A stretch of 30,327 bases of DNA from a virus: positions 1-30,327 of IMG/VR virus record IMGVR_UViG_3300044614_001342. One strand, given 5' to 3'. Every line of letters starts with the position of its first letter. Positions within the stretch are counted from its first letter, which is position 1. Of this stretch, positions 1 through 5,193 are shown piece after piece. Made by a program: the position numbers and the translations under genes. Below the pieces are notes generated by a model. It saw nothing but the letters and a program-made list of their open reading frames with translations. It searched no databases and was not told the DNA's origin.

Positions 1-2
1 CT

Positions 3-107
3 AGAAAGAGAGCAAGAGAAACTCACGCTCAGAGAGAAATGGAGCGCGAAGCAGGAGCACAGCAGGCACAGAAGCGTGCAGAGATGAAAGCAATTATGAG
101 ACGTTGA
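3..107 (+). CDS. C-terminal end of an upstream gene (partial)
   Basis: An open frame enters from the left edge and ends at a TGA (105-107). The 34 visible residues are almost all Arg, Glu, Gln, Ala and Lys, ending EMKAIMRR, which suggests a charged helix or coiled-coil tail. I do not recognise the protein. Frame 1 is also open up to a TGA at about 85-87. I chose this frame because its stop codon abuts the palindrome of the next promoter, as happens at other gene ends here. The start lies outside the window. Confidence 0.5.
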   Translation, partial: RKRARETHAQREMEREAGAQQAQKRAEMKAIMRR

Positions 108-166
108 GTGGACACTTTAGAAACCGTCCACTGATTCGCCACCAGCACTCCAATCCCCTGTATATT
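108..166 (+). promoter_or_regulatory. Palindrome-type promoter for the 192-329 gene
   Basis: The inverted repeat GTGGAC-N12-GTCCAC (108-131) begins right after the upstream stop codon. The right half-site CGTCCAC ends 29 bases before a -10-like TATATT (161-166). There is no -35 box at the usual 17-base distance. The same arrangement recurs upstream of seven other genes in this window, with the half-site written either GTCCAC or TGGCAC. Confidence 0.6.
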
Positions 167-191
167 ACTTTTGTTCACTTGAGGAACACCC

Positions 192-329
192 ATGGATCAT
201 TTTGATGACATTCAAGTTGAAGAACTTTCTTCCTTCGATTTCGTGGAAGAAATGAATGAAGGTCTTTTTGATGAAGACCAAGACGACAAAACTTTCAACG
301 CATTTCTGAACTCTAACTGGGATTTTTGA
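192..329 (+). CDS. Small acidic protein, 45 aa, hypothetical
   Basis: The ATG at 192 follows TGAGGAACACCC, a reasonable ribosome-binding site, and the frame ends at TGA 327-329. The product is very acidic (MDHFDDIQVEEL... ending NSNWDF), with about a third Asp/Glu and few basic residues. No domain is recognised. It is the first gene of a two-gene unit: the next ATG begins two bases after the stop. An acidic phage protein of this size could mimic nucleic acid or bind a basic partner, but that is only a guess. The reading frame, start signal and context make the gene itself likely. Confidence 0.65.
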   Translation: MDHFDDIQVEELSSFDFVEEMNEGLFDEDQDDKTFNAFLNSNWDF

Positions 330-331
330 TC

Positions 332-523
332 ATGTCTGACACTGTAAACGTCCTTCCTCACATGCAAGAACTTCAGCAAGCATGGAGGCGTCAAGATTTT
401 AAGTTTACACAATCTCAAAGTGAAGAATACGAAATGCTACTCCAAGCACGTAGAGAACGTGTAAAGGAATTTTATGCAACTGGGCGAGTGAGCAAAGGTC
501 GCGCTAAAGTAGAAGGTATTTGA
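332..523 (+). CDS. Conserved-looking small phage protein, 63 aa
   Basis: The frame could extend to a TTG at 326, but the ATG at 332 (MSDTVNVLPHMQELQQ) lies two bases after the preceding stop and is the natural start. The protein is mostly helical by composition, with a basic Arg-rich middle (QARRERVKEFY, about residues 39-49) and a basic tail. It is probably translationally coupled to the acidic 45-aa gene before it. Its stop codon overlaps the start of the next promoter element, and a strong terminator follows. It resembles short helical cyanophage hypotheticals, but I cannot assign a function. Confidence 0.65.
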   Translation: MSDTVNVLPHMQELQQAWRRQDFKFTQSQSEEYEMLLQARRERVKEFYATGRVSKGRAKVEGI

Positions 524-525
524 AC

Positions 526-568
526 TGGCACAAGGGAACCGACAAGGTTCCCTTTTTTGTTTTATGAT
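526..568 (+). promoter_or_regulatory. TGGCACA box plus -10 (TATGAT), interrupted by a terminator
   Basis: TGGCACA (526-532) lies immediately after the stop codon of the 63-aa gene. A -10-like TATGAT (563-568) follows 30 bases later, matching the spacing of the other palindrome-type promoters. Here the left arm of the palindrome is missing, and a complete terminator hairpin fills the spacer. It would drive the gene starting at 590. Confidence 0.4.
534..558 (+). terminator. Rho-independent terminator
   Basis: GGGAACC (534-540), loop GACAA, GGTTCCC (546-552), then six T. The 7-bp stem is perfect. It ends the 192-523 unit. Confidence 0.9.
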
Positions 569-589
569 CACTTTGTGAGCAAAACACCA

Positions 590-1486
590 ATGCAAAACAA
601 GCACATTGAGCATCCTGAAGATACAATCCTTACAGGTGATCTGTCTGTATTGGATTGGATGTGTGAACCTGACAGTTTCATCAGTGTAAAAATTGATGGA
701 AGTCCCGCTATTGTTTGGGGTCGCAATCCTGCCAATGGAAAGTTTTTCGTTGGTACTAAATCTGTCTTCAACAAAGTAAAGATCAAGATCAATCATTCTC
801 ATGAAGAAATTGATGCGAACCATGAAGGCAAAGTTGCGACTATTCTTCACGCTTGCTTTGATAGTCTGCCTCGCACAAATCATGTCTATCAAGGTGATTT
901 TATTGGTTTTGGGGGTGATGATACTTATCGTCCCAACACGATTACTTACAAGTTCCGTGAGGTGATTGGGCAAAGTGTAATCATTGCTCCTCACACTGAG
1001 TATGAGTGTGATGATGATCTTCGCAATGCTATTGCATATCCTATCATCAGGCAGTTTGTTGATACTTTGGACGTGAAATGGGTGCAACCTGAAGCATCTA
1101 TTTGCCCTTATCGTGATGATATTGAAGACTTCTGCAAGTTTGCATTACAAATGAGCACCCTTTGCACTTTCGTGAATGAAAAACAAGCGAAAGAACTCAA
1201 AAAAGTCATCAATTCTTACATCCGCGAAGGTAAAGAGGTGGATGAGCATGAAATTGCAGAAAATTGTGATGTTGATGTAAACTTGATACGATTGTGGAAA
1301 CTCGTTGAATCTATCAAGATGGATTTGTTCTGCTTCATTGAATCTTATACTGATGTTGCCTGTGAGATTGATGGTGAGTTAAGTGATCATGAAGGATATG
1401 TGATGCATAATCAATTTGGATCATATAAGATTGTAAATCGTGATGAGTTTAGTAGATTGAACTTTACTATTGAAAAGAATTGGTAA
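590..1486 (+). CDS. Ligase-superfamily nucleotidyltransferase-like protein (DUF6267-like)
   Basis: The 298-aa product has the signature motifs of covalent nucleotidyltransferases (DNA/RNA ligases and capping enzymes). These are motif I KIDGS with candidate nucleotidyl-lysine K34, a motif III-like GDFIGFG (102-108), motif IV EGYVMH (268-273) and motif V YKIV with K280. The stretch from KIDGSPAIVWG through GKFFVGTKSVFNK resembles DUF6267-family proteins of T4-like phages. I see no DNA-binding or OB-fold extension, so this looks like a bare adenylation domain. The substrate (RNA end, DNA nick or protein) cannot be read from the sequence. The frame is open upstream to TTG 557 and GTG 575, but those fall in the terminator T-tract or at the predicted transcript start, so the ATG at 590 is preferred. 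It stands alone between two terminators. The nucleotidyltransferase fold is likely; the activity is inferred. Confidence 0.75.
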   Translation: MQNKHIEHPEDTILTGDLSVLDWMCEPDSFISVKIDGSPAIVWGRNPANGKFFVGTKSVFNKVKIKINHSHEEIDANHEGKVATILHACFDSLPRTNHVYQGDFIGFGGDDTYRPNTITYKFREVIGQSVIIAPHTEYECDDDLRNAIAYPIIRQFVDTLDVKWVQPEASICPYRDDIEDFCKFALQMSTLCTFVNEKQAKELKKVINSYIREGKEVDEHEIAENCDVDVNLIRLWKLVESIKMDLFCFIESYTDVACEIDGELSDHEGYVMHNQFGSYKIVNRDEFSRLNFTIEKNW

Positions 1487-1490
1487 CTCT

Positions 1491-1513
1491 AAACCACCTT
1501 CGGGTGGTTTTTT
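1491..1513 (+). terminator. Rho-independent terminator
   Basis: AAACCACC (1491-1498), tetraloop TTCG, GGTGGTTT (1503-1510), continuing in T residues. A compact UUCG-loop hairpin five bases after the stop codon. Confidence 0.9.
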
Positions 1514-1521
1514 AATAAATA
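1514..1521 (+). promoter_or_regulatory. Late promoter octamer (AATAAATA)
   Basis: AATAAATA resembles the T4-type late promoter TATAAATA. It lies directly behind a terminator and 19 bases before the ATG at 1541. The octamers before gp25 (10360-10368) and gp8 (24616-24625) lie 18-21 bases from their starts. Confidence 0.6.
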
Positions 1522-1540
1522 TTCAAAAAGTGTTTGTAAG

Positions 1541-2269
1541 ATGGCAAAGGATAAGACTGTAATTGGTATCACAGGTAAACCAATCCCAAAACCAAAAACT
1601 GCCAAGCAACAGTATGAATTGGAGAAGAAGAGAAGGATGGAAAAGCATCTAGGTAAGAATGTTGGTGGTTATCAATACAAATCTGATGTAACTCCATACT
1701 ACAATCCACGCGCTAGAACTTTTGAAGAGTTTATGAGTGTTTGTGAGGCAAGAGTTCTTACTCATAAATTCCCACTTTCTGCTGATGAACGTAAAACAGC
1801 AGAGAGAATCGGAAAAATGGCAGATTCTGATGCAAAACCAGCAAAACAGACCTCTACCATCAAATCTGGAAGAAAAATAAGAAAATTTGATTTGTCTTCC
1901 ATTGTGAAAGAGGCAAAAGAATCAAAACCACCACAAGAAGTTCTTGCTAAAATAGCAAAAGCATACGGTAGAAAACACCGTGGCGTGAATGTTGATACTT
2001 CTCATAGCGAAAAGAGTGGTAACATTCGGGTAAATCAACTGTGGGTTCCACCTGATAAGCAAGGTAAAGGAATCGGAACTAGAATTATGAAAGGTCTTGG
2101 TAAATATGCTGACAAAACTGGTAAGAAAATTACATTAAATCAAGACCCTGATCCTGGAAAGAAAGAGAAACTTAAAAAGTTCTATAAGTCTCACGGATTT
2201 GAGGCAAATAAAGGTAAGAAGAAAGATTTTTCAACATCTGACACATATATCAGAAATCCAAAGTCTTGA
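1541..2269 (+). CDS. GNAT-family acetyltransferase-like protein with a basic N-terminal half
   Basis: The 242-aa product is very Lys-rich. Its C-terminal third has a GNAT core: LWVPPDKQGKGIGTRIM (167-183), where QGKGIG fits the acetyl-CoA-binding R/Q-x-x-G-x-G/A motif, and then KLKKFYKSHGF (210-220), the usual alpha4/beta7 signature. Residues 1-60 are basic and Pro/Lys-rich. The segment TFEEFMSVCE (60-69) resembles the short acidic-hydrophobic motif near the N-terminus of many cyanophage virion-associated proteins. A late-type promoter just upstream suggests late expression, so the enzyme could act in or with the virion, which is inference. The acceptor substrate is unknown. The ATG at 1541 has only a weak ribosome-binding site. 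The domain call is fairly secure and the role is not. Confidence 0.7.
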   Translation: MAKDKTVIGITGKPIPKPKTAKQQYELEKKRRMEKHLGKNVGGYQYKSDVTPYYNPRARTFEEFMSVCEARVLTHKFPLSADERKTAERIGKMADSDAKPAKQTSTIKSGRKIRKFDLSSIVKEAKESKPPQEVLAKIAKAYGRKHRGVNVDTSHSEKSGNIRVNQLWVPPDKQGKGIGTRIMKGLGKYADKTGKKITLNQDPDPGKKEKLKKFYKSHGFEANKGKKKDFSTSDTYIRNPKS

Positions 2270-2270
2270 T

Positions 2271-2327
2271 GTGACAGTTTGAGAACTGGCACAATAGACT
2301 CGCACAGCACCCTAAATGGTGTATTGT
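2271..2327 (+). promoter_or_regulatory. Palindrome-type promoter for the 2352-2522 gene
   Basis: The inverted repeat GTGACAGTT-TGAG-AACTGGCAC (2271-2292) has one mismatch and starts one base after the stop of the GNAT gene. TGGCACA (2287-2293) is followed 28 bases later by TATTGT (2322-2327). The leader continues TTGAGACAAATCACC up to the ATG. Confidence 0.55.
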
Positions 2328-2351
2328 ATCTGTGTTGAGACAAATCACCTC

Positions 2352-2522
2352 ATGACTTTCAACCCTTACGTTGCACAACTGGTTGAGAAAGGTTACTCTG
2401 AGCAAGAGGTTCGTTCGACTCCTGCTCGCAAGCGCACTTTCCCCTGCACGATTGGTCTTCGCACCTTTAATACTGAAGAAGAGTATCGGGAAGCACTTGC
2501 AGATTTCCTGAACGGTTATTGA
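2352..2522 (+). CDS. Small hypothetical protein, 56 aa
   Basis: The ATG at 2352 (MTFNPYVAQLVEKGYSEQEV) is chosen over an upstream in-frame start at 2316, which would lie inside the promoter. The protein has an N-terminal helix, a basic PARKRTF stretch (about 24-30) and a C-terminal helix TEEEYREALADFLNGY. It has no cysteine pair or membrane segment. No known family is recognised. It is preceded by a palindrome-type promoter and followed within five bases by the next one, so it is probably a single-gene unit in the early or middle regulon. Confidence 0.65.
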   Translation: MTFNPYVAQLVEKGYSEQEVRSTPARKRTFPCTIGLRTFNTEEEYREALADFLNGY

Positions 2523-2526
2523 AATA

Positions 2527-2586
2527 GTGGACAGTCTCTAAACTGTCCACCAGACCTCTCAGAATCGCCCACAGTGCCTTTATACT
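2527..2586 (+). promoter_or_regulatory. Palindrome-type promoter with perfect inverted repeat
   Basis: GTGGACAGT-N6-ACTGTCCAC (2527-2550) is a perfect 9-bp inverted repeat, the best copy in the window. Thirty bases separate it from TATACT (2581-2586). The leader contains TTGAGGCAAACCACAC, matching the leaders at about 2335 and 7114. It drives the 2630-3139 genes. Confidence 0.65.
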
Positions 2587-2629
2587 GTGTTTGTTGAGGC
2601 AAACCACACATCAACCTCAATTTCTTATC

Positions 2630-2719
2630 ATGGCAACTGGCATTTTCTTTCTCATTGGTTACGCACTTGGTGGCGGACAAGTTTTACTGATTCAGTATCT
2701 GAACCGCAAAAAGTATTGA
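2630..2719 (+). CDS. Single-pass membrane micropeptide, 29 aa
   Basis: The ATG at 2630 opens MATGIFFLIGYALGGGQVLLIQYLNRKKY, ending at TGA 2717-2719. About 20 residues from Thr3 form one hydrophobic helix with a small GGG kink, followed by the positive tail NRKKY, so the C-terminus is probably cytoplasmic. It is the first gene of a three-gene run (2630-3139) with gaps of 3-6 bases. Function unknown. It is very short, but position behind a promoter and tight packing with the next gene support it. Confidence 0.5.
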   Translation: MATGIFFLIGYALGGGQVLLIQYLNRKKY

Positions 2720-2725
2720 TTCATC

Positions 2726-2869
2726 ATGAAGTACGAAGTTAAACTCTGGGTTTCTGGTCGCAACTTCACAGATTTCGTGTATGCAAACTCTCCTAGGGAT
2801 GCACGCGAAACTGCAGAAGCACGCAATCCTACCGCAAAAGTTGTTTCCGTGAATGGAACTTTTAAGTGA
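2726..2869 (+). CDS. Conserved small cyanophage-type protein, 47 aa
   Basis: The ATG at 2726 gives MKYEVKLWVSGRNFTDFVYA..., ending VVSVNGTFK. The pattern is a beta strand, a basic loop, a helix SPRDARETAEARNP (27-40) and a final strand. This RDARETAxARNPxAKVV arrangement is one I associate with short conserved proteins in T4-like cyanophages, recalled rather than searched. Six bases follow the membrane micropeptide and three bases precede the next ATG, so translation is likely coupled. Function unknown. Confidence 0.65.
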   Translation: MKYEVKLWVSGRNFTDFVYANSPRDARETAEARNPTAKVVSVNGTFK

Positions 2870-2872
2870 ATT

Positions 2873-3139
2873 ATGAAATACAACTTCAGCACTTCCAATC
2901 TTTCCAAAATCCGTCCCAAACTTCGGACACAAGGTAACATCACTGGAAATTTTGGTAAATCTAAAGTTTCCGCAGGTTCACCACTCAATGAGATTAGTGG
3001 TAGTGGTAACATAGGAGCAACACAAGATGAGTATTTGAATCGTCTTTATCATGCTTTTGATAACACTACCGATCCTAAACTTCGGCATTTTCTGTATCAG
3101 GAAGTCCGCAAAATCCACATCCAACGCGGAACTTGGTGA
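2873..3139 (+). CDS. Hypothetical protein, 88 aa
   Basis: The ATG at 2873 follows the previous stop by three bases. The first half is rich in Ser, Asn, Gly and Lys with little predicted order (residues 1-48). The second half is a likely helical region, DEYLNRLYHAFDNTT followed by KLRHFLYQEVRKIH (52-82), with a basic end HIQRGTW. No catalytic motif is visible. It is the last gene of the 2630-3139 run, and its stop codon overlaps the half-palindrome of the next promoter. I do not recognise the family. Confidence 0.6.
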   Translation: MKYNFSTSNLSKIRPKLRTQGNITGNFGKSKVSAGSPLNEISGSGNIGATQDEYLNRLYHAFDNTTDPKLRHFLYQEVRKIHIQRGTW

Positions 3140-3156
3140 CAGTTTTTCTGTATTCT
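3136..3156 (+). promoter_or_regulatory. -10 element TATTCT with a displaced half-site
   Basis: TATTCT (3151-3156), followed by the shared leader start TTAAAGAGTCAAAGAGG, is like the other small-gene promoters. Only a left half-site GTGACAGTT (3136-3144) is present, and it sits directly next to the -10 box. No TGGCAC or GTCCAC lies 29 bases upstream. It is a divergent or decayed member of the family. Confidence 0.4.
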
Positions 3157-3180
3157 TAAAGAGTCAAAGAGGTTTCCAAC

Positions 3181-3369
3181 ATGAACACCGTATTTGTCAC
3201 TCCAAAATCTAAGAAAGCAAAGAATAGATTCTGCAATATAATGGAGTCAAATCCTGAGTGCATTATTGAACAGAACAAAGGTGATCGTGTTTTTTTACGT
3301 TCACTGAATTCAAGGAACTTTTTCTGGGTTAATCTTCACAACGATTCTAACTGGCAGGTTGAACTGTGA
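3181..3369 (+). CDS. Hypothetical protein, 62 aa
   Basis: The ATG at 3181 lies 24 bases after the -10 box, with AAAGAGG upstream as ribosome-binding site. The sequence (MNTVFVTPKSKKAKNRF...) has a basic N-terminal stretch, two cysteines (C18, C27) and mixed beta-rich segments ending FFWVNLHNDSNWQVEL. Its stop TGA is embedded in the GTGA start of the next gene, a classic coupling overlap. No family is recognised. Confidence 0.6.
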   Translation: MNTVFVTPKSKKAKNRFCNIMESNPECIIEQNKGDRVFLRSLNSRNFFWVNLHNDSNWQVEL

Positions 3370-3557
3370 CTGAAACACAAGAACAATTGATTAGTAGCAT
3401 TGAACAACAACTTGAGAATTTGATGTCTCTTGATGTTAACTGTGAATACATGTATGAGTTTGAATTGTATTCGGATGATGAGCAACCAATTGTAGAACGA
3501 TTCACTCCTGAACTATTAAAAGAACTTGAGGATCTTGTTTACCAACTTGACAACTAA
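3366..3557 (+). CDS. Small acidic protein, 63 aa (GTG start)
   Basis: The start is GTG 3366, overlapping the preceding stop as GTGA. The product is acidic and helical (MTETQEQLISSIEQQLENLM...), ending ELLKELEDLVYQLDN, with heptad-like Leu spacing that suggests a coiled coil or helical hairpin. The only other in-frame start (Met20, MSLDVN) would remove the first helix. Function unknown. Confidence 0.6.
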   Translation: MTETQEQLISSIEQQLENLMSLDVNCEYMYEFELYSDDEQPIVERFTPELLKELEDLVYQLDN

Positions 3558-3596
3558 GGTGCAAGAGTACAACATCATGCGAGGTACTTGTTGATT

Positions 3597-3719
3597 ATGT
3601 TGATTCTCGGTGGATTTATTCTTACAATCTTCTCGATTCTATTTTATCTTGAAGATCGTGATGGTGGCGGTGTTTATGATCCCGATCCCTCTGCATCTTA
3701 TCGTCACAAAAAGAAATGA
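3597..3719 (+). CDS. Single-pass membrane micropeptide, 40 aa
   Basis: The ATG at 3597 gives MLILGGFILTIFSILFYLED: a strong hydrophobic helix (1-18), then an acidic and Gly-rich hinge EDRDGGG and a polar tail ending HKKK. A GCGAGG stretch lies about 12 bases upstream, a rather distant ribosome-binding site; a TTG two codons earlier could also start it. Its stop overlaps the ATG of the next membrane protein (ATGA), so the two are probably made together. Function unknown. Confidence 0.5.
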   Translation: MLILGGFILTIFSILFYLEDRDGGGVYDPDPSASYRHKKK

Positions 3720-3985
3720 CTAGCATTGATCCCGAAAAGTTTATTGCAGAACTCAATAAACTGAAAATGACACCTGAAGAGCGCAGAATTGCTGATGCCG
3801 AAGAATTGGGAGAGGTGATTGGTAAATCAGTTGCAGGTATCATTCTTCTTTTTATCTTTCCCACAATAATTTGGTCTATTCTTACTTTTATCTTTGCTCT
3901 TAACATTGCATGGGTAAAAGTATTTGGTGCATATTTCTTGTTCAATCTTTTTAAGAACATCATCGTCAAATCCTTCAAAAAGTAA
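3716..3985 (+). CDS. Membrane protein, 89 aa, one or two transmembrane segments
   Basis: The ATG at 3716 overlaps the previous stop. Residues 1-38 are soluble and charged (PEERRIADAEELGEVIGKS). Residues 39-82 are nearly all hydrophobic (VAGIILLFIFPTIIWSILTF, then FALNIAW and FGAYFLFNLF), long enough for two membrane passes, with a basic end KSFKK. The layout suggests both ends in the cytoplasm. It resembles small cyanophage membrane proteins of unknown role. The neighbouring micropeptide is also a membrane protein, which suggests a shared inner- or thylakoid-membrane task. Confidence 0.65.
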   Translation: MTSIDPEKFIAELNKLKMTPEERRIADAEELGEVIGKSVAGIILLFIFPTIIWSILTFIFALNIAWVKVFGAYFLFNLFKNIIVKSFKK

Positions 3986-4215
3986 TGATTTTTTTTCCTA
4001 ATCAAATGACGCAAACCACTGAAGTTCTGAATGCTTTTTCGCGTGCATTGGATGAATTGAATTTTTACAATTCATTTGTTTATGAGTATTGGTTAAGTGA
4101 GATTTGTATTGATGATGGAGATTTTATTTCTCTTGATGAATCAAAACTTACTGTTGAGAATTTAGTAAAGATTCAAAAAGAAGTAAAGAAACAAAAACAA
4201 CTAGTGGACAGTTGA
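3985..4215 (+). CDS. Hypothetical protein, 76 aa (or 69 aa from 4006)
   Basis: Two starts are possible. The ATG at 3985 overlaps the previous stop as TAATG; the ATG at 4006 gives MTQTTEVLNAFSRALDELNF. The first seven residues, MIFFPNQ, look unlike the rest, so the internal start may be correct, though overlaps are common here. The protein is acidic in the middle (ICIDDGDFISLDES) with a Lys-rich helical end (IQKEVKKQKQ). Its stop lies inside the palindrome of the next promoter. No family is recognised. Confidence 0.55.
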   Translation: MIFFPNQMTQTTEVLNAFSRALDELNFYNSFVYEYWLSEICIDDGDFISLDESKLTVENLVKIQKEVKKQKQLVDS

Positions 4216-4262
4216 TGAACTGGCACAAGGTCACTAGCAACCACACCAAGATCCTGTATTCT
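4204..4262 (+). promoter_or_regulatory. Palindrome-type promoter (hybrid arms)
   Basis: The left arm GTGGACAGTT (4204-4213) pairs imperfectly with AACTGGCAC (4218-4226), so one copy carries both spellings of the half-site. TGGCACA (4221-4227) is followed exactly 29 bases later by TATTCT (4257-4262). Positions 4251-4281 are identical over 31 bases to 4959-4989 in the promoter before 4999. Confidence 0.65.
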
Positions 4263-4285
4263 TAAGAAGTTCAAGGAACACACTC

Positions 4286-4438
4286 ATGACTGACATCGCA
4301 AGCATCAAAGAGTTTTTCACCGATGAAGAATGGGATGCTATCTATGAAGCAATGAGTGAATTTCAAGACCATGGTGATGAAGAATCAGATTTGACTGATT
4401 CTGTGCAATCCAAAATCTCCAAACTGTTTCTGAACTGA
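4286..4438 (+). CDS. Small acidic protein, 50 aa
   Basis: The ATG at 4286 has AAGGA eight bases upstream. The product (MTDIASIKEFFTDEEWDAIY... ending SKISKLFLN) is acidic with two amphipathic helices separated by the DHGDEESD linker. It starts a unit with the 57-aa gene three bases downstream. No family or function is recognised; the start signal and promoter make the gene itself credible. Confidence 0.6.
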   Translation: MTDIASIKEFFTDEEWDAIYEAMSEFQDHGDEESDLTDSVQSKISKLFLN

Positions 4439-4441
4439 ATC

Positions 4442-4615
4442 ATGCGTACTTTCTCTCCTGCTAGTGATCTTGAAACAAAGCAAATCGTTTGGAGTTGCTT
4501 TAAGTTTGGCAAACAACTAGTATACAAAGATAACGCACAAGTTCATGATTCTGTGTTTCTTTCTGGTTGTTTTGCAAGACGTTATGATGAAGATGTAAAG
4601 ATTCCTACATTCTGA
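4442..4615 (+). CDS. Hypothetical protein, 57 aa
   Basis: The ATG at 4442 lies three bases after the previous stop. The product (MRTFSPASDLETKQIVWSCF... ending DEDVKIPTF) has two cysteines (C19, C43) and alternating basic and hydrophobic residues, so it could be a small alpha/beta fold. No metal-site pattern or other motif is visible. It is the second gene of a two-gene unit and is followed by a repeated leader element shared with the 7530 gene. Confidence 0.55.
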   Translation: MRTFSPASDLETKQIVWSCFKFGKQLVYKDNAQVHDSVFLSGCFARRYDEDVKIPTF

Positions 4616-4621
4616 ATCTTT

Positions 4622-4646
4622 TGTCCTGAGCATGACATTAAACTGC
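4622..4646 (+). promoter_or_regulatory. Repeated leader element, copy 1
   Basis: TGTCCTGAGCATGACATTAA continuing to ACTGC matches 7481-7505 with one difference. Both copies lie 26 or 24 bases before an ATG. The core has short TGTC/GACA arms. The conserved TAAACT could serve as a -10 box. In this copy CTTAAATA (4646-4653), a late-type octamer, follows directly. Confidence 0.4.
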
Positions 4647-4672
4647 TTAAATAACACATTTACTTTTTAATC

Positions 4673-4801
4673 ATGACCAAAAGCGTAATGATCTCTCTTC
4701 TCCGTAAAGGTGAAACTGGTGATCAGATTCTTGAGATTCTTGATACCATGACTCAAAGTTCTGATACGAAAGAACCGACATCTGAACCGATTGAGTTTTG
4801 A
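4673..4801 (+). CDS. Conserved small cyanophage-type protein, 42 aa
   Basis: The ATG at 4673 gives MTKSVMISLLRKGETGDQIL... and a tail rich in Ser, Thr, Glu and Pro. The LLRKGxTGDxILxILD pattern is familiar to me from short proteins in T4-like cyanophages, recalled without a search; a helix-turn-helix-like pair of short helices fits. The last 16 residues are probably disordered. The gene stands alone between the repeated leader element and a strong terminator. Function unknown. Confidence 0.65.
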   Translation: MTKSVMISLLRKGETGDQILEILDTMTQSSDTKEPTSEPIEF

Positions 4802-4809
4802 ATTAAGTG

Positions 4810-4836
4810 AGAGGAGTTTTTATACTCCTCTTTTTT
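4810..4836 (+). terminator. Rho-independent terminator
   Basis: AGAGGAGT (4810-4817), six-base loop, ACTCCTCT (4824-4831), T tract to 4836. Perfect 8-bp stem, nine bases after the stop at 4801. Confidence 0.9.
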
Positions 4837-4913
4837 GTGTTTGTATTAAAAACTGTTTTTCATGTAATTTCATTTGTAAGGTATGAGTCTTTCTACGTTA
4901 CGGATTCTGTGAT

Positions 4914-4970
4914 GTGCCAGTTGCCAAACCGTCCACTGATTCTCCCACTGCCCCCAGTATCCTGTATTCT
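4914..4970 (+). promoter_or_regulatory. Palindrome-type promoter for the 4999-5635 genes
   Basis: Left arm GTGCCAGTT (4914-4922) and right arm AACCGTCCAC (4927-4936) are a mixed pair. CGTCCAC is followed 28 bases later by TATTCT (4965-4970), and the downstream leader is identical to that at 4257-4281. The ~77 bases between the preceding terminator and this element hold nothing I can support. Confidence 0.6.
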
Positions 4971-4998
4971 TAAGAAGTTCAAGGAACACCACTCCCCC

Positions 4999-5193
4999 AT
5001 GAACTACTACAAGATCACTGAGATTCAATTCGATTTCGATGATGAAGATCTCACTCAAGAGGAACAAAACGAAATCATTCAAGAGACAACAAATTGTCTG
5101 TGGACTTCACCAACTGAAGAAGACTTAGCAGACACAATCACCAACAATACAGGTTGGTGCATTAAGTCAATCAATTATGATATTATCCAATGA
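4999..5193 (+). CDS. Conserved small acidic cyanophage-type protein, 64 aa
   Basis: The frame is open upstream into the terminator at 4810, but the ATG at 4999 sits downstream of the promoter with AAGGAACACC before it, and gives MNYYKITEIQFDFDDEDLTQ. A strand, an acidic loop, a helix (EEQNEIIQETTN), a second acidic segment and the ending GWCIKSINYDIIQ make a compact alpha/beta fold likely. The YKITxIxFDFDDxDLTxEEQ...GWCIKSIxY pattern is one I recall from marine T4-like cyanophages. It starts a unit of four tightly packed genes (4999-5635). Confidence 0.7.
   Translation: MNYYKITEIQFDFDDEDLTQEEQNEIIQETTNCLWTSPTEEDLADTITNNTGWCIKSINYDIIQ

Noticed and set aside
557-589. TTG 557 and GTG 575 as earlier starts of the nucleotidyltransferase-like gene
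   Set aside because: They lie in the terminator T-tract and at the predicted transcript start; the ATG at 590 fits better.
437-1087. 216-codon minus-strand frame opposite the nucleotidyltransferase-like gene
   Set aside because: Its product has no recognisable motif and it mirrors a + strand gene with clear motifs. No promoter or ribosome-binding site points that way.
3577-3594. Five-codon ATG ORF (MRGTC) before the 40-aa membrane peptide
   Set aside because: Too short to support; there is no sign of a frameshift joining it to the next gene.
4882-4911. Nine-codon ORF between the terminator and the next promoter
   Set aside because: Too short, with no promoter of its own in front of it.
4807-4998. 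Upstream extension of the 64-aa gene giving a 128-aa protein with a hydrophobic start
   Set aside because: It runs through the terminator hairpin at 4810-4836 and through the whole promoter. The ATG at 4999 has its own ribosome-binding site.
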